From Bacteroidia bacterium (GTDB lineage Bacteria; Bacteroidota; Bacteroidia; Bacteroidales; Azobacteroidaceae): a stretch of 64,000 bases of DNA. Shown piece by piece: positions 16,108 through 25,083 of this stretch (position 1 is the first letter of the stretch; the number at the start of each line of letters is the position of its first letter). Made by a program: the position numbers and the translations under genes. The notes under the pieces are model-generated. The model was given only the letters and a program-made list of their open reading frames with translations, made no database searches and was not told the DNA's origin. The stretch spans positions 52,806 to 116,805 of the forward strand of contig BNXY01000002.1 in the NCBI GenBank assembly GCA_025999935.1, written 5' to 3'.

Positions 16108-17268
16108 ATGAAAACAATTCAACCGGCTAATCGCCTAAATACGGTCAGTGAGTACTATTTCTCTAAAAAGTTAAAGGAAGTTGCCGATATGAACGCCAAA
16201 GGTTTAGATGTCATTAGTTTGGGCGTTGGAAGCCCAGATTTGCCTCCTTCCGAAGCAACGATTGAAACCCTGTGTAATTCGGCGAAACAGGCTGATTCAC
16301 ACGGTTATCAACCTTATGTTGGGATTCCGGAACTGCGACGGGCATTTGCCGACTGGTACAAAACATGGTACCGTGTGGATTTAAATCCGGATATGGAAAT
16401 TCAGCCTTTAATCGGCTCTAAAGAAGGAATTTTGCATATTTCTCTGGCTTTCCTCAATCCGGGCGATGGGGTATTGATTCCCAATCCGGGTTATCCTACT
16501 TACAGCTCTGTCGGCAATTTAGTGGAAGCCCGCATCATTCCTTACGATTTAAAGGAAGAAAACGATTGGCAACCCGATTTTGAGGCCTTGGAAAAATTGG
16601 ATTTATCGAATGTGAAATTAATGTGGGTCAATTATCCCAATATGCCGACCGGCGCTCCGGCTACCCAAGCACTTTATCAAAACTTGGTTGATTTCGGACG
16701 AAAGCATGGCATAATCATCTGTAACGATAATCCTTACAGCTTTATCTTAAACGACAATCCAAGCAGTATTCTGGAAATAGAAGGCGCTAAAGACATCTGC
16801 ATTGAGATGAATTCTTTGAGCAAATCACAAAATATGCCGGGTTGGCGTATCGCTATGTTGGCTTCTAATCCGCAATTTGTGCAATGGATTTTGAAAGTGA
16901 AAAGCAATATCGACAGCGGGCAGTTCAAACCGATGATGCTGGCAGCGTCCAAAGCCTTGCAAGCCCCTAAGTCATGGTACGACGAAATGAATAAAGTATA
17001 TCGTAATCGCCGTAAAATTGCGGAGCATATAATGGAAGTATTGGGTTGTACTTTCGACCCGAAACAATCCGGCATGTTTTTGTGGGGAAAAATCCCCGCT
17101 AAATACGAGAATAGCAGCGAATTAGCCGACGAAATATTATACAATGCAAGGGTTTTCATCACACCCGGATTTATTTTCGGAAGCAATGGAAACCATTTCA
17201 TTCGTATTTCGCTCTGTTGCAAGGAAAATAAATTGCAAGAGGCATTGGAAAGAATAAAAACATTATAA
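16108..17268 (+). CDS. PLP-dependent class I/II aminotransferase, aromatic pathway
   Basis: A 386-residue fold-type I aminotransferase. Visible are 'SLGVGSPDLPPSEATIETL', 'GSKEGILHISLAFLNPGD', 'PNPGYPTYSSVG', 'NYPNMPTGAPA', the PLP lysine Lys239 in SLSKSQNMPGWR, and the C-terminal substrate Arg in 'FIRISLCC'. The sequence resembles the LL-diaminopimelate/aspartate aminotransferase branch. Its position between pheA and the DAHP synthase points to transamination of phenylpyruvate, 4-hydroxyphenylpyruvate or prephenate; which one cannot be decided from sequence. Confidence 0.9.
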   Translation: MKTIQPANRLNTVSEYYFSKKLKEVADMNAKGLDVISLGVGSPDLPPSEATIETLCNSAKQADSHGYQPYVGIPELRRAFADWYKTWYRVDLNPDMEIQPLIGSKEGILHISLAFLNPGDGVLIPNPGYPTYSSVGNLVEARIIPYDLKEENDWQPDFEALEKLDLSNVKLMWVNYPNMPTGAPATQALYQNLVDFGRKHGIIICNDNPYSFILNDNPSSILEIEGAKDICIEMNSLSKSQNMPGWRIAMLASNPQFVQWILKVKSNIDSGQFKPMMLAASKALQAPKSWYDEMNKVYRNRRKIAEHIMEVLGCTFDPKQSGMFLWGKIPAKYENSSELADEILYNARVFITPGFIFGSNGNHFIRISLCCKENKLQEALERIKTL

Positions 17269-17280
17269 TAAATAACAATT

Positions 17281-18351
17281 ATGGAATTAGAATCAATTTT
17301 ACTACCCGGAATCAGCGAACAACGGCCGTTGATAATCGCCGGCCCATGTAGCGCGGAAACCGAAGAGCAGGTAATGACAACTGCCATTGAATTAGCCGAT
17401 AAAGGAATTAAAATATATCGTGCAGGCATCTGGAAACCCCGTACCAAACCGGGCGGTTTTGAAGGTGTCGGAACGGAAGGGCTTGCTTGGCTGCAACGTG
17501 TAAAAAAGGAAACCGGCATGTATGTCGCTACCGAAGTAGCCACGAAAGGCCATGTTTTAGAAGCTGTTAAACACAAAATTGATGTCTTGTGGATAGGAGC
17601 GCGGACGTCCGTCAATCCTTTTGCTGTTCAGGAAATTGCCGATGCCTTGAAAATCACGGGATTCAACGGCCCTGTTCTGATTAAAAATCCGGTAAATCCC
17701 GACTTGGAATTGTGGATTGGCGCTATCGAAAGAATCCACAATGCAGGCATCCGTAAAATTGCTGCAATTCACCGTGGATTCAGTACTTACGACAAAAAGT
17801 TATACCGAAATCTACCCCAATGGCACGTGCCTATCGAACTAAAAAGACGGATTCCCAACCTGCCTTTGATTGGCGATCCCAGCCATATCGGTGGAAAAAG
17901 GGAACTGATTGCGCCCCTGTCTCAACAAGCTATGGATTTGAACTACGACGGATTGATTATCGAATCTCATTGTAATCCGGATTGCGCATGGAGTGATAAA
18001 GACCAACAGATTACGCCGGATATTCTCTCGTATATAATTAATTTACTTGTGGTTAGAGATACCAAGCAAACCACTGAAAATCTGACCGGACTCCGCCAGC
18101 AAATCGATGAAATTGACAATGAATTACTCTCTATTTTGGCCAAACGCATGCGTATTTCCAAAGAAATCGGACAATACAAAAAAGAGCACAATATGCCTGT
18201 GCTTCAGACCATTCGTTACGACGAAATTTTGGAAAAACGCATTTCTCTCGGTGGAAAAATGGGAATGGGAACGAGTTTTATGAAAACCCTGCTGGAAGCG
18301 ATTCACGAAGAATCTATCCGGCAACAAATTGAAGTGATAAATCAGGATTAA
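17281..18351 (+). CDS. Bifunctional DAHP synthase / chorismate mutase
   Basis: A 356-residue fusion of the first shikimate enzyme with chorismate mutase. Residues about 15-255 are a class I-beta (KDO8P-synthase-like) DAHP synthase: 'PLIIAGPCSAETEEQV', 'KPRTKPGGFEGVG', 'IGARTSVNPFAVQE', 'AAIHRGFST', 'LIGDPSHIGGKRELI'. Residues about 265-350 are an AroQ-type mutase: 'LRQQIDEIDNELLSILAKRM', 'IGQYKKEHNMPV'. The mutase domain at the C terminus is the Porphyromonas/Bacteroides arrangement, in which it can also serve feedback control by prephenate. Spacing is 12 bases to the gene before and 4 to the gene after. Confidence 0.95.
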   Translation: MELESILLPGISEQRPLIIAGPCSAETEEQVMTTAIELADKGIKIYRAGIWKPRTKPGGFEGVGTEGLAWLQRVKKETGMYVATEVATKGHVLEAVKHKIDVLWIGARTSVNPFAVQEIADALKITGFNGPVLIKNPVNPDLELWIGAIERIHNAGIRKIAAIHRGFSTYDKKLYRNLPQWHVPIELKRRIPNLPLIGDPSHIGGKRELIAPLSQQAMDLNYDGLIIESHCNPDCAWSDKDQQITPDILSYIINLLVVRDTKQTTENLTGLRQQIDEIDNELLSILAKRMRISKEIGQYKKEHNMPVLQTIRYDEILEKRISLGGKMGMGTSFMKTLLEAIHEESIRQQIEVINQD

Positions 18352-18355
18352 TCAA

Positions 18356-19132
18356 ATGAGAATACAAATTTTGGGCGCCGGAAAGATGGGATCTTTCTTC
18401 GCCGATGTGTTGAGTTTCGAGCATGAAGTCGCTATTTTCGACTATAACCCCGAACGTTTGCGATTCACTTACAATTGCATACGCATGAGTGATCCGAAGG
18501 AAATCGTTGATTTCAAACCGGAAATACTCATCAATGCCGCCACCGTGAAATACACGATTGACGCTTTTAGACAGGCGCTTCCTTATATTCCGGAAACTTG
18601 CATTATTTCGGATATTGCCTCTGTAAAAACCGGATTAAAAGAGTTTTACGAGGAAGTTGGACGACCGTTTGTTTCTACGCACCCGATGTTTGGACCGACT
18701 TTTGCCAACTTAGGTAATTTATCTTCCGAAAATGCCATCATCATTTCGGAGTCATCCCACATGGGAAAAATTTTCTTTCGGGATTTATATAATTCATTGA
18801 AACTGAATATCTTTGAATATACTTTTGATGAACATGACGAAACGATTGCTTATTCGCTTTCCATTCCGTTTGCGTCCACTTTGGTTTTTTCTTCAGTGAT
18901 GAAACACCAGGAAGCGCCGGGAACAACTTTCAAAAAACACATGAACATTGCCCGCGGCCTCCTTTCGGAAGATGATTATTTATTGACGGAAATATTGTTT
19001 AATCCACATACTCCCAATCAATTGGAACAAATCAGGGAAGAGTTGGCGAATTTATTGAAGATTATTGAAACAAAAGATTCAAATGCAATGAAAATTTTTC
19101 TACAAGAAGTCAGAAAAAAAATCAATTGTTAA
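18356..19132 (+). CDS. tyrA: Prephenate dehydrogenase
   Basis: A 258-residue NAD(P)-dependent prephenate dehydrogenase that oxidatively decarboxylates prephenate to 4-hydroxyphenylpyruvate for tyrosine. The Rossmann start 'QILGAGKMGSFFADVL' is at residue 3, with 'ISDIASVKTGLKEFY' and 'VSTHPMFGPTFANL' as the active-site motif with its conserved His, then a helical dimerisation half ending in a basic tail. It is shorter than many TyrA proteins because there is no ACT or mutase domain. Last gene of the aromatic operon; with pheA and the DAHP synthase/mutase it covers both branches from chorismate. Confidence 0.93.
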   Translation: MRIQILGAGKMGSFFADVLSFEHEVAIFDYNPERLRFTYNCIRMSDPKEIVDFKPEILINAATVKYTIDAFRQALPYIPETCIISDIASVKTGLKEFYEEVGRPFVSTHPMFGPTFANLGNLSSENAIIISESSHMGKIFFRDLYNSLKLNIFEYTFDEHDETIAYSLSIPFASTLVFSSVMKHQEAPGTTFKKHMNIARGLLSEDDYLLTEILFNPHTPNQLEQIREELANLLKIIETKDSNAMKIFLQEVRKKINC

Positions 19133-19142
19133 AAATAATTTG

Positions 19143-19150
19143 TATCTTTG
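19143..19150 (+). promoter_or_regulatory. -7 element upstream of GH97
   Basis: TATCTTTG matches TAnnTTTG. It overlaps an upstream in-frame ATG at 19148, which therefore cannot lie in the transcript from this promoter; this supports the start at 19184 for the GH97 gene. Confidence 0.55.
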
Positions 19151-19183
19151 CAAAAAATCACAATTTTTTTAAATCACATTTTT

Positions 19184-21193
19184 ATGAAAACTTTAAATCA
19201 TACTCGGATCTTTGTATTGGGCATGTTTCTATCACTCAGTACCGTATTTTCCGTAGCACAATCTACGAAAACTTACGATGTCAAATCTCCCGACGGGAAA
19301 ATTGCGCTTACCGTGAATGTAGGGCAGGAAATTTCATGGCAAGTAAATCACGAAGATACCAAAGTAATTGTGCCTTCTACGATTTCGTTGGCGCTTTCGA
19401 CCGGAGAAATATTGGGGAAAAACGTCAAAGTATCTAAATCTTTTACCCGCTTGATCAACACATCCTTTGAAACGCATGTTTACAAAAAAAGTAAGATTAT
19501 TGACCATTACAATCAACTGACCCTGCAATTTAGCGGAAATTTCAGTATAGAATTCAGGGCGTATGATGACGGAGTCGCTTATCGCTTTCTAACCGATAAA
19601 AAGGGCGAAATTTTGATACAAAACGAAGAAGCCAATTTCAATTTTGCAGGTGATTATAAGGCATTTATACCTTACATCAACGATAATCGCGGAGGCGAAC
19701 GTTATTCATTTTCATTTGAATCATTTTACGATGAAAGCAAATTGTCTGAAATGTTTACCGATTCATTGTCTATTGTGCCTTTATTGGTTGATTTGGGCAA
19801 TGGAAAAAAAGCCGTTATTTTGGAGAGCGATGTGGAAAACTACCCCGGAATGTTCCTCAAAATCAATCCGGATACACGTACCGGACTAAAAGCGGAATTT
19901 GCGCCCTATATGTTACAAGGAGTTACGAGAGGAATTAATTTTATCGCAGCCCAACGTGCCGATTATATAGCGAAAACACCCGGTCGCCGCAGTTATCCGT
20001 GGCGCGCCGTAGTGATTAGTGCGAAAGACACCGACTTGGCGAATAACGATATGGTACAAAAATTGGCGTCTCCATCCCGAATTGCCGATGTTTCCTGGAT
20101 TAAACCCGGAAAAGCCGCTTGGGACTGGTGGAACAACGCCAATCTTATCAATGTAGATTTCAAAGCCGGAATGAATACGCCGACTTTCAAATTCTTCATT
20201 GATTTTGCAGCAGCCAATCATTTGGAATATGTATTGATAGACGCCGGTTGGAGCAGAGGTTCCCTGATGCAGGTAAATCCGGCTATTAATCTGGAAGAAT
20301 TGATTGCGTATGGCAATAAGAAAAATGTAGGCATTATCCTTTGGTCGGGCTGGAGTGGCACCGATAAGGAAAAAGATACGGTATTCCCGCACTACGCCGC
20401 CATGGGAATCAAAGGATTTAAGGTGGATTTCTTTGATAATGACGACCAAGTGATGATGAAATCCGTTTACGAAATAGCCCGGGTAGCCGCAAATAACAAA
20501 TTGCTCCTTGACTTGCACGGTATGAAACCTTCCGGCATTCAACGCACTTATCCCAATGTAGTCAATTTTGAAGGTGTGAAAGGTGCGGAAAATTTCCGGT
20601 GGGCGGCTTTTGTGAATGGAAAAATAAAAGAAGATGCGCCCCGCTATGATGTGACCATTCCTTTTACCCGAATGTTGTCCGGCCCGGTTGATTATACGCC
20701 CGGCTCCATGAATAACGGCACCCGAACCACTTTCCGTACCGTCGAAGCGGCTCCGATGAGTCAAGGCACCCGCTCCCACCAAATGGCGATGTACACAGTA
20801 TTTGAAGCGCCGCTTCAAATGTTGGCGGATAGTCCTTCGGCTTATTTGAAGGAACAAGAATGTACCGATTTCATCGCCAAAGTGCCCGCCGCATTTGACG
20901 AAACCGTTATTTTAGATGGCGAAGTAGGGGAGTTCATCATTACCGCCCGTAAAAAAGGCGATGTGTGGTTTGTTGGCGCCATGACCAATTGGACAGGCCG
21001 TGAAAAAACAATTGACTTTTCTTTCTTGGGTCAAGGCCAATTTGAAGCGGAAATTTTCTCCGACGGCATCAATTCAAACACCAATGCCAACGATTACAAA
21101 AAAGAAATCATTTCCGTTTCAGCGAAAGACAGGAAAGAGATTAAACTGTATCAAGGTGGTGGATGGACTGCCAGAATTTATCCGAAAAGATAA
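19184..21193 (+). CDS. Glycoside hydrolase family 97
   Basis: About 669 residues from the chosen start (MKTLNHTRIF, followed by a signal ending at FSVAQS). An in-frame ATG 36 bases upstream would spoil the signal peptide and lies on the promoter. The protein has an N-terminal beta-sandwich ('VKSPDGKIALTVNV', 'IEFRAYDDGVAYRFL'), then the catalytic barrel: 'WIKPGKAAWDWWN', 'YVLIDAGWS', 'GIKGFKVDFFDNDDQ', 'LLLDLHGMKPSGIQRTYPN'. A C-terminal beta domain follows. GH97 enzymes are calcium-dependent alpha-glucosidases or alpha-galactosidases of the periplasm. The KVDFFDNDD context resembles the retaining subgroup, but specificity is open. Convergent with the VOC gene. Confidence 0.93.
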   Translation: MKTLNHTRIFVLGMFLSLSTVFSVAQSTKTYDVKSPDGKIALTVNVGQEISWQVNHEDTKVIVPSTISLALSTGEILGKNVKVSKSFTRLINTSFETHVYKKSKIIDHYNQLTLQFSGNFSIEFRAYDDGVAYRFLTDKKGEILIQNEEANFNFAGDYKAFIPYINDNRGGERYSFSFESFYDESKLSEMFTDSLSIVPLLVDLGNGKKAVILESDVENYPGMFLKINPDTRTGLKAEFAPYMLQGVTRGINFIAAQRADYIAKTPGRRSYPWRAVVISAKDTDLANNDMVQKLASPSRIADVSWIKPGKAAWDWWNNANLINVDFKAGMNTPTFKFFIDFAAANHLEYVLIDAGWSRGSLMQVNPAINLEELIAYGNKKNVGIILWSGWSGTDKEKDTVFPHYAAMGIKGFKVDFFDNDDQVMMKSVYEIARVAANNKLLLDLHGMKPSGIQRTYPNVVNFEGVKGAENFRWAAFVNGKIKEDAPRYDVTIPFTRMLSGPVDYTPGSMNNGTRTTFRTVEAAPMSQGTRSHQMAMYTVFEAPLQMLADSPSAYLKEQECTDFIAKVPAAFDETVILDGEVGEFIITARKKGDVWFVGAMTNWTGREKTIDFSFLGQGQFEAEIFSDGINSNTNANDYKKEIISVSAKDRKEIKLYQGGGWTARIYPKR

Positions 21194-21206
21194 ATTGGAA
21201 ATCAGT

Positions 21207-21584
21207 TTACCGTTGCACAACCTGCAACAAATTCCCCTCCGGATCTGTAAAATTGCGGATACGACCGCCCCCTACGGCTTCAAATTCGTCGGTTGTCCAC
21301 GCTACCTGGTGTTTGTCGAGTTCGGCAATTGCTTTGTCCATGTCGCTTACGCGGAGCGCCAAGTGCGACCATCCGGGGGTGTTTACCGTGCGTGTCGGAC
21401 GGAGCGTTTCGTCTTTCGGCATCATTTCGATAAAAGTACCGTCCGGCGCTTTGATGATGAATACGGGTTTTTCTGTTTGTGCAAAAATCTCATATCCCAA
21501 TACGTCGCAATACCATTGGGTTAACGCTACTACATCCTGTGCCGCAATGGCCGGATGATCTATTCCAAGAAATACGTTTTTCAT
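21207..21584 (-). CDS. VOC family (glyoxalase-like) protein
   Basis: A 125-residue single-domain protein of the vicinal oxygen chelate fold. It begins 'MKNVFLGIDHPAIAAQDVVA' (first metal-ligand His) and contains 'PDGTFIEMMP', 'GWSHLALRVSDMDKAIAELD' (second half of the repeat) and 'NFTDPEGNLLQVVQR' with the closing Glu region. The family includes glyoxalase I, epimerases, dioxygenases and antibiotic-resistance proteins. Nothing in the neighbourhood picks one. Its start lies 60 bases from a CAAAAATA (-7, minus) element at 21643-21650. Confidence 0.85.
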   Translation of the reverse strand: MKNVFLGIDHPAIAAQDVVALTQWYCDVLGYEIFAQTEKPVFIIKAPDGTFIEMMPKDETLRPTRTVNTPGWSHLALRVSDMDKAIAELDKHQVAWTTDEFEAVGGGRIRNFTDPEGNLLQVVQR

Positions 21585-21663
21585 ATTTTTATTTTTTTAG
21601 TTGTTAAATTTTCTGCGAAGTTAAGCATTATTTTTTGCGTGACAAAAATAATCAAATAAACAA

Positions 21664-21697
21664 TAAAAAAAGGCTGCCTGATTTTTTCAGACAGCCT
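21664..21697 (-). terminator. Terminator of the SusC/SusD operon
   Basis: The arms 21671-21680 and 21688-21697 (AGGCTGCCTG on the left) pair with one mismatch around a T-rich loop. On the minus strand a seven-base T run follows at 21670-21664. It sits 13 bases beyond the last gene of the operon. T-rich sequence on the other side may make it bidirectional. Confidence 0.8.
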
Positions 21698-21710
21698 CAT
21701 TTTTTATTAC

Positions 21711-22787
21711 TTAAAACGGCTCTACTTTGAAGTAATCCAAAGGATTTGCCACACTACGGAACCAGAAGCTTTCTCCATCCGGGATAACGGTAAAACCGGC
21801 ATCCGATATCAAAACAGCGTTCAATTGCGTATAGTTTGTATTACCGGTATAAGGCGCAGTTGTTCCGGAATAAGAACTTCCGGAATACTTGAATACGGCT
21901 ACCGATTTTGAATCTCCCACAGGAACAAATCCATTCGTACAATTCAAATAGTAATAAGAAGCCGTTTCCCCATCCAAATTATAAAAAATAATGGAAGCCT
22001 TATAGGTACTCCTTGGCGCTTGAATTCTTATTTCCTGAAAAATCGGATATGCTGTCTTTAAATTCTTTCTCAATGTTTCCAAACGCGAAGACAGGGTGGT
22101 TATCCGATAACGCGAATAAGTGTTGTTGTCATAATTTTTCTTATTCAGAAAATCTTCAACCGAGTTCACGCTTGCATCGGGTTCATAAGAAGTGATTAAT
22201 TCTCCTTGGGTAACATTCAATGGCAATATAACCAAATTATTTCCGGCAACAACCTTGATTTTCGTAGCTCGACCTTGCAGAAATTCCGGATTGGCCACAG
22301 CCTGAAGAACGAGATTTTCCCCTTGAGTCGTTCCGGTTACCCAGAATGCATCGGAAACAACGGTTACCGGCGCTTCACATTCGAAAGGAATTGAAACGGT
22401 TCCTCCTCTACCCAGAAAGCTAATATCGGCATAACTATCCAAGGTCAGATAAACCGGCGCTTGATAAACCGGCACGTAATTGGTTTTATCTTTTGCTTTA
22501 ATAGTAACCATTGCGGTTCTTCCCGACATATCCAATTTTTGTTCTACGGTTACAGTGATGACATTTCCGCTAACACTTACTTTGCACCAGGCCTCATTGG
22601 AAGTCGCCGTAATTGAGCCTTCAGTATCGGCAACAACAATAGTACCGGTTCCTCCTTTCGCAGTAAAATTTACCTCTGATTGTTTAATTTTCACTTGCGT
22701 TTCTTCAAAAGCCCTGTAACTTTCCGATTCGCAGCTACTTAAAATAAGAGCTGCAAATAAAGTCATTATATAAATTATTTTTTTCAT
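21711..22787 (-). CDS. BACON-domain lipoprotein of the SusCD operon
   Basis: A 358-residue lipoprotein (signal ending LILSSCES). Two all-beta modules follow, about 35-115 and 115-195. Each has the BACON pattern: 'VNFTAKGGTGTIVV...SNEAWCKVSVSGNVITVTV' and 'ISFLGRGGTVSIPF...SDAFWVTGTTQGENLVLQAV'. The C-terminal part (about 210-358) is unrecognised, rich in Tyr, Ser and Asn, with 'IRIQAPRSTYKASIIFYNLDG'. BACON modules occur in outer-surface glycan- or mucin-associated proteins of Bacteroidota, usually as spacers or binding domains. It is the last gene of a five-gene operon, 18 bases after the DUF4302 gene, and probably part of the surface uptake complex. Confidence 0.75.
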   Translation of the reverse strand: MKKIIYIMTLFAALILSSCESESYRAFEETQVKIKQSEVNFTAKGGTGTIVVADTEGSITATSNEAWCKVSVSGNVITVTVEQKLDMSGRTAMVTIKAKDKTNYVPVYQAPVYLTLDSYADISFLGRGGTVSIPFECEAPVTVVSDAFWVTGTTQGENLVLQAVANPEFLQGRATKIKVVAGNNLVILPLNVTQGELITSYEPDASVNSVEDFLNKKNYDNNTYSRYRITTLSSRLETLRKNLKTAYPIFQEIRIQAPRSTYKASIIFYNLDGETASYYYLNCTNGFVPVGDSKSVAVFKYSGSSYSGTTAPYTGNTNYTQLNAVLISDAGFTVIPDGESFWFRSVANPLDYFKVEPF

Positions 22788-22805
22788 ATACGATTAATTT
22801 ATTTT

Positions 22806-24143
22806 TTAATCTGCAATTTTCGTCATTGTAATATCATTGAAACGATAATCCGCAATATTTGTAGTATAATTACCCATACTGGTTGATCCGTTGAATAGCC
22901 TGAGAAGAAAACCATTCGGTTTGTAAGTTACCCATTTCCCATTATCTACGAAATTGATGCTTCTTACACCGCCTGCATCTTTATTCCAGATACCTACAAT
23001 ACCGATAGGTCCTGTAGATCCGGTGCTGAGATATCCGGCAGCTCTATCGTAAGCACAAACACGGACATCGTATCCGGTAGCGGCATCTTTATCTGCATTT
23101 TGATTCAGGATAGATATAATTCCTTTTTGTGCATCAAAAGACACTTCAATACCTTTGAAAGAGAAAATCTCCGGACAAGAAAGCGTATAGGTAGAATTTT
23201 TCTTCTTTTGGGTAACTTCAACATCGGCATATACCCAAGTGGAGGTACTCGCTCCATGGAATTGCCAACGCCATTTTCCTATAAATTCACCGTATCTTAA
23301 CTGGTAATCCGCCGGAAAATAAACATCAAAAAAGGCATTTATACCGGCATCCGTACATGTATATTTTTCTTCCGAAGCGCTCCAAGTAAAATTCTGCATT
23401 GTAACGCCATTAAATTCAAATGGTTCATAGAAACGGATACCTGTTGGCGTAAAGGTATAAGCCACTTTTACCGTCTGGTCGGATTTGTCTTTATCATCTA
23501 CATATCCGATGGAGAAAGTCCTGTCGACTACCGCAGTCATCCCAATCCGGACGCCATTCAATACAAAACTAAACATACCAAATTCGGAAAGCTTATCATC
23601 CATTTCGAAAACCTGTTTGAAATAATCGCTTGGTGTAACGCCGGTTGTATTTTTTCTGAGAACCAATTTGTTTCCGTGCTTTTTTCCTTTCATTTCAACA
23701 ACATCTCCCTCAGCTTTCATAATGACAAATTCATAGTCGCCATATCTGCCATCTACATCCCAAGAGTACGGTTCGCTAAAATAATGCATCACTTTATTAT
23801 AGGTGGTAAACGAAAGCACAGGCCCTCTATCGCTTATAATATCCCATTGAGAAGTTTGCACTTCTCCGGCTTTCGCATTGGTTTCTATTTCACAGCTTAC
23901 ATCTACTGTTCCATTAGAATTGAATTTTAAGGCCATTGCATAACCTCCTATACCATGGTCTTTTTCCGGGTAATAATCTGCCAGCCAGCCATTGGGAGAA
24001 CTTGCCAATAAATCTTTGTATTCACTGACTGCATGTTGCATCCTGATTGAAGCAGGTTCATCAAAAATATCTTTATGATCCTGTACGCAGGCGCTCATGA
24101 AAAAGACTGTCGCAAGTAAAACTAAATATGTTATTTTCTTCAT
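22806..24143 (-). CDS. DUF4302 lipoprotein
   Basis: A 445-residue lipoprotein (FFMSACVQD). The mature sequence begins with a motif close to 'PASIRMQHAVSEYKDLLASS', then 'PNGWLADYYPEKDHGIGGYA', the signature opening of DUF4302 proteins, followed by long beta-rich stretches. DUF4302 proteins of Bacteroidota travel with SusC/SusD pairs and with HExxH lipoproteins, exactly as here. The role is unknown; accessory binding at the cell surface is the usual guess. Gaps of 13 and 18 bases to its neighbours show that it belongs to the operon. Confidence 0.8.
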   Translation of the reverse strand: MKKITYLVLLATVFFMSACVQDHKDIFDEPASIRMQHAVSEYKDLLASSPNGWLADYYPEKDHGIGGYAMALKFNSNGTVDVSCEIETNAKAGEVQTSQWDIISDRGPVLSFTTYNKVMHYFSEPYSWDVDGRYGDYEFVIMKAEGDVVEMKGKKHGNKLVLRKNTTGVTPSDYFKQVFEMDDKLSEFGMFSFVLNGVRIGMTAVVDRTFSIGYVDDKDKSDQTVKVAYTFTPTGIRFYEPFEFNGVTMQNFTWSASEEKYTCTDAGINAFFDVYFPADYQLRYGEFIGKWRWQFHGASTSTWVYADVEVTQKKKNSTYTLSCPEIFSFKGIEVSFDAQKGIISILNQNADKDAATGYDVRVCAYDRAAGYLSTGSTGPIGIVGIWNKDAGGVRSINFVDNGKWVTYKPNGFLLRLFNGSTSMGNYTTNIADYRFNDITMTKIAD

Positions 24144-24156
24144 ACTGTTTTTGTTT

Positions 24157-25059
24157 TTAAGGATTTACTAAATCTAACTGATCCAAAGACGCCAATCTAC
24201 GCTCAAATATTCGGCGAAGCTCGTAAATGTCGATACCCCACGAAACGCTCAGATAATCTTTTACAATGTCAAACTTCGCATTGATGATATCAGCGCCTGC
24301 CGGACCGGCGGCAGCTAATATGCCGTCCCAGTTGGCTTGCCCTAAAACCACAAAGTAAGCCAATGTTTCTACGAAATCTTCATTGGGTTCTTTTCGCGCA
24401 TAACGACTCACAAAACCTTTAGAATAGGCCAATGCTAAAGTTTCCGTAGATGCACTCCAGTCGTCACTCACATAATCGTTGTGAGATATGGCTTCAAAGT
24501 CCACCGAATAATTTTTATTCTGATGCAAGATGTGTGCAAATTCATGATACATGGTTTTGAAATATCCATTTCTCAGGGCGTCAAGATTCTTAACATCCAT
24601 TCCATTGATGTCGTACAGGGTTATCTTCATTCCTTGGCTGGCAGTACCCAGCACTACTGAGCCGGTCGAATTGTAACCGCCGGATCCAATCAAATGAATC
24701 ACTTTGGGAATATATTTGCGCGTAAAATCAATACCGGCAATTTCGTCGTAGGTCTCTATCCACAAATATTTAACCAATTTAGCTGTCGCAATGCTCTTTT
24801 CTACAGTTGCAGGCGCCAATTGATAATCCCTGTTCGATTCAATATCCTGCATCTTGTATTTAAATGTAATATTGTAGGGATAGGTATAGTTCGACAATAA
24901 CCAGCGATCAAAATCGGTTTGTTCTGCTGTACTTTCCTTGAAAATACTTTCGCTGCTCAAATCATCCTCTTTGCACGACCAAGCCGTTGCTAACAAGAGG
25001 AGCAGCATCAGAAATATTTTTATTTTTTCCATTATTTTTTTCATATCTTTATTTTTCAT
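24157..25059 (-). CDS. Substrate import-associated zinc metallohydrolase lipoprotein
   Basis: A 300-residue lipoprotein with lipobox near residue 29 (TAWSCKED). It has a zincin motif His172-Glu173-Phe-Ala-His176 in 'YHEFAHILHQN' and a later conserved stretch 'NEDFVETLAYFVVLG' that may supply the third ligand. This matches the Bacteroidota family of HExxH lipoproteins always encoded with SusC/SusD homologues (TIGR04549-type). The family context suggests trimming of a peptide-containing substrate at the cell surface before import. The first 12 residues before KIKIFLML may not all be translated, since in-frame Met codons occur at 1, 6 and 10. Confidence 0.85.
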   Translation of the reverse strand: MKNKDMKKIMEKIKIFLMLLLLLATAWSCKEDDLSSESIFKESTAEQTDFDRWLLSNYTYPYNITFKYKMQDIESNRDYQLAPATVEKSIATAKLVKYLWIETYDEIAGIDFTRKYIPKVIHLIGSGGYNSTGSVVLGTASQGMKITLYDINGMDVKNLDALRNGYFKTMYHEFAHILHQNKNYSVDFEAISHNDYVSDDWSASTETLALAYSKGFVSRYARKEPNEDFVETLAYFVVLGQANWDGILAAAGPAGADIINAKFDIVKDYLSVSWGIDIYELRRIFERRLASLDQLDLVNP

Positions 25060-25083
25060 ATCTTAAATATATATTTATCTTCA

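Noticed and set aside
19148..19183. Upstream start for the GH97 gene
   Set aside because: It lies on the TATCTTTG promoter element and would place 12 residues before a normal signal peptide.
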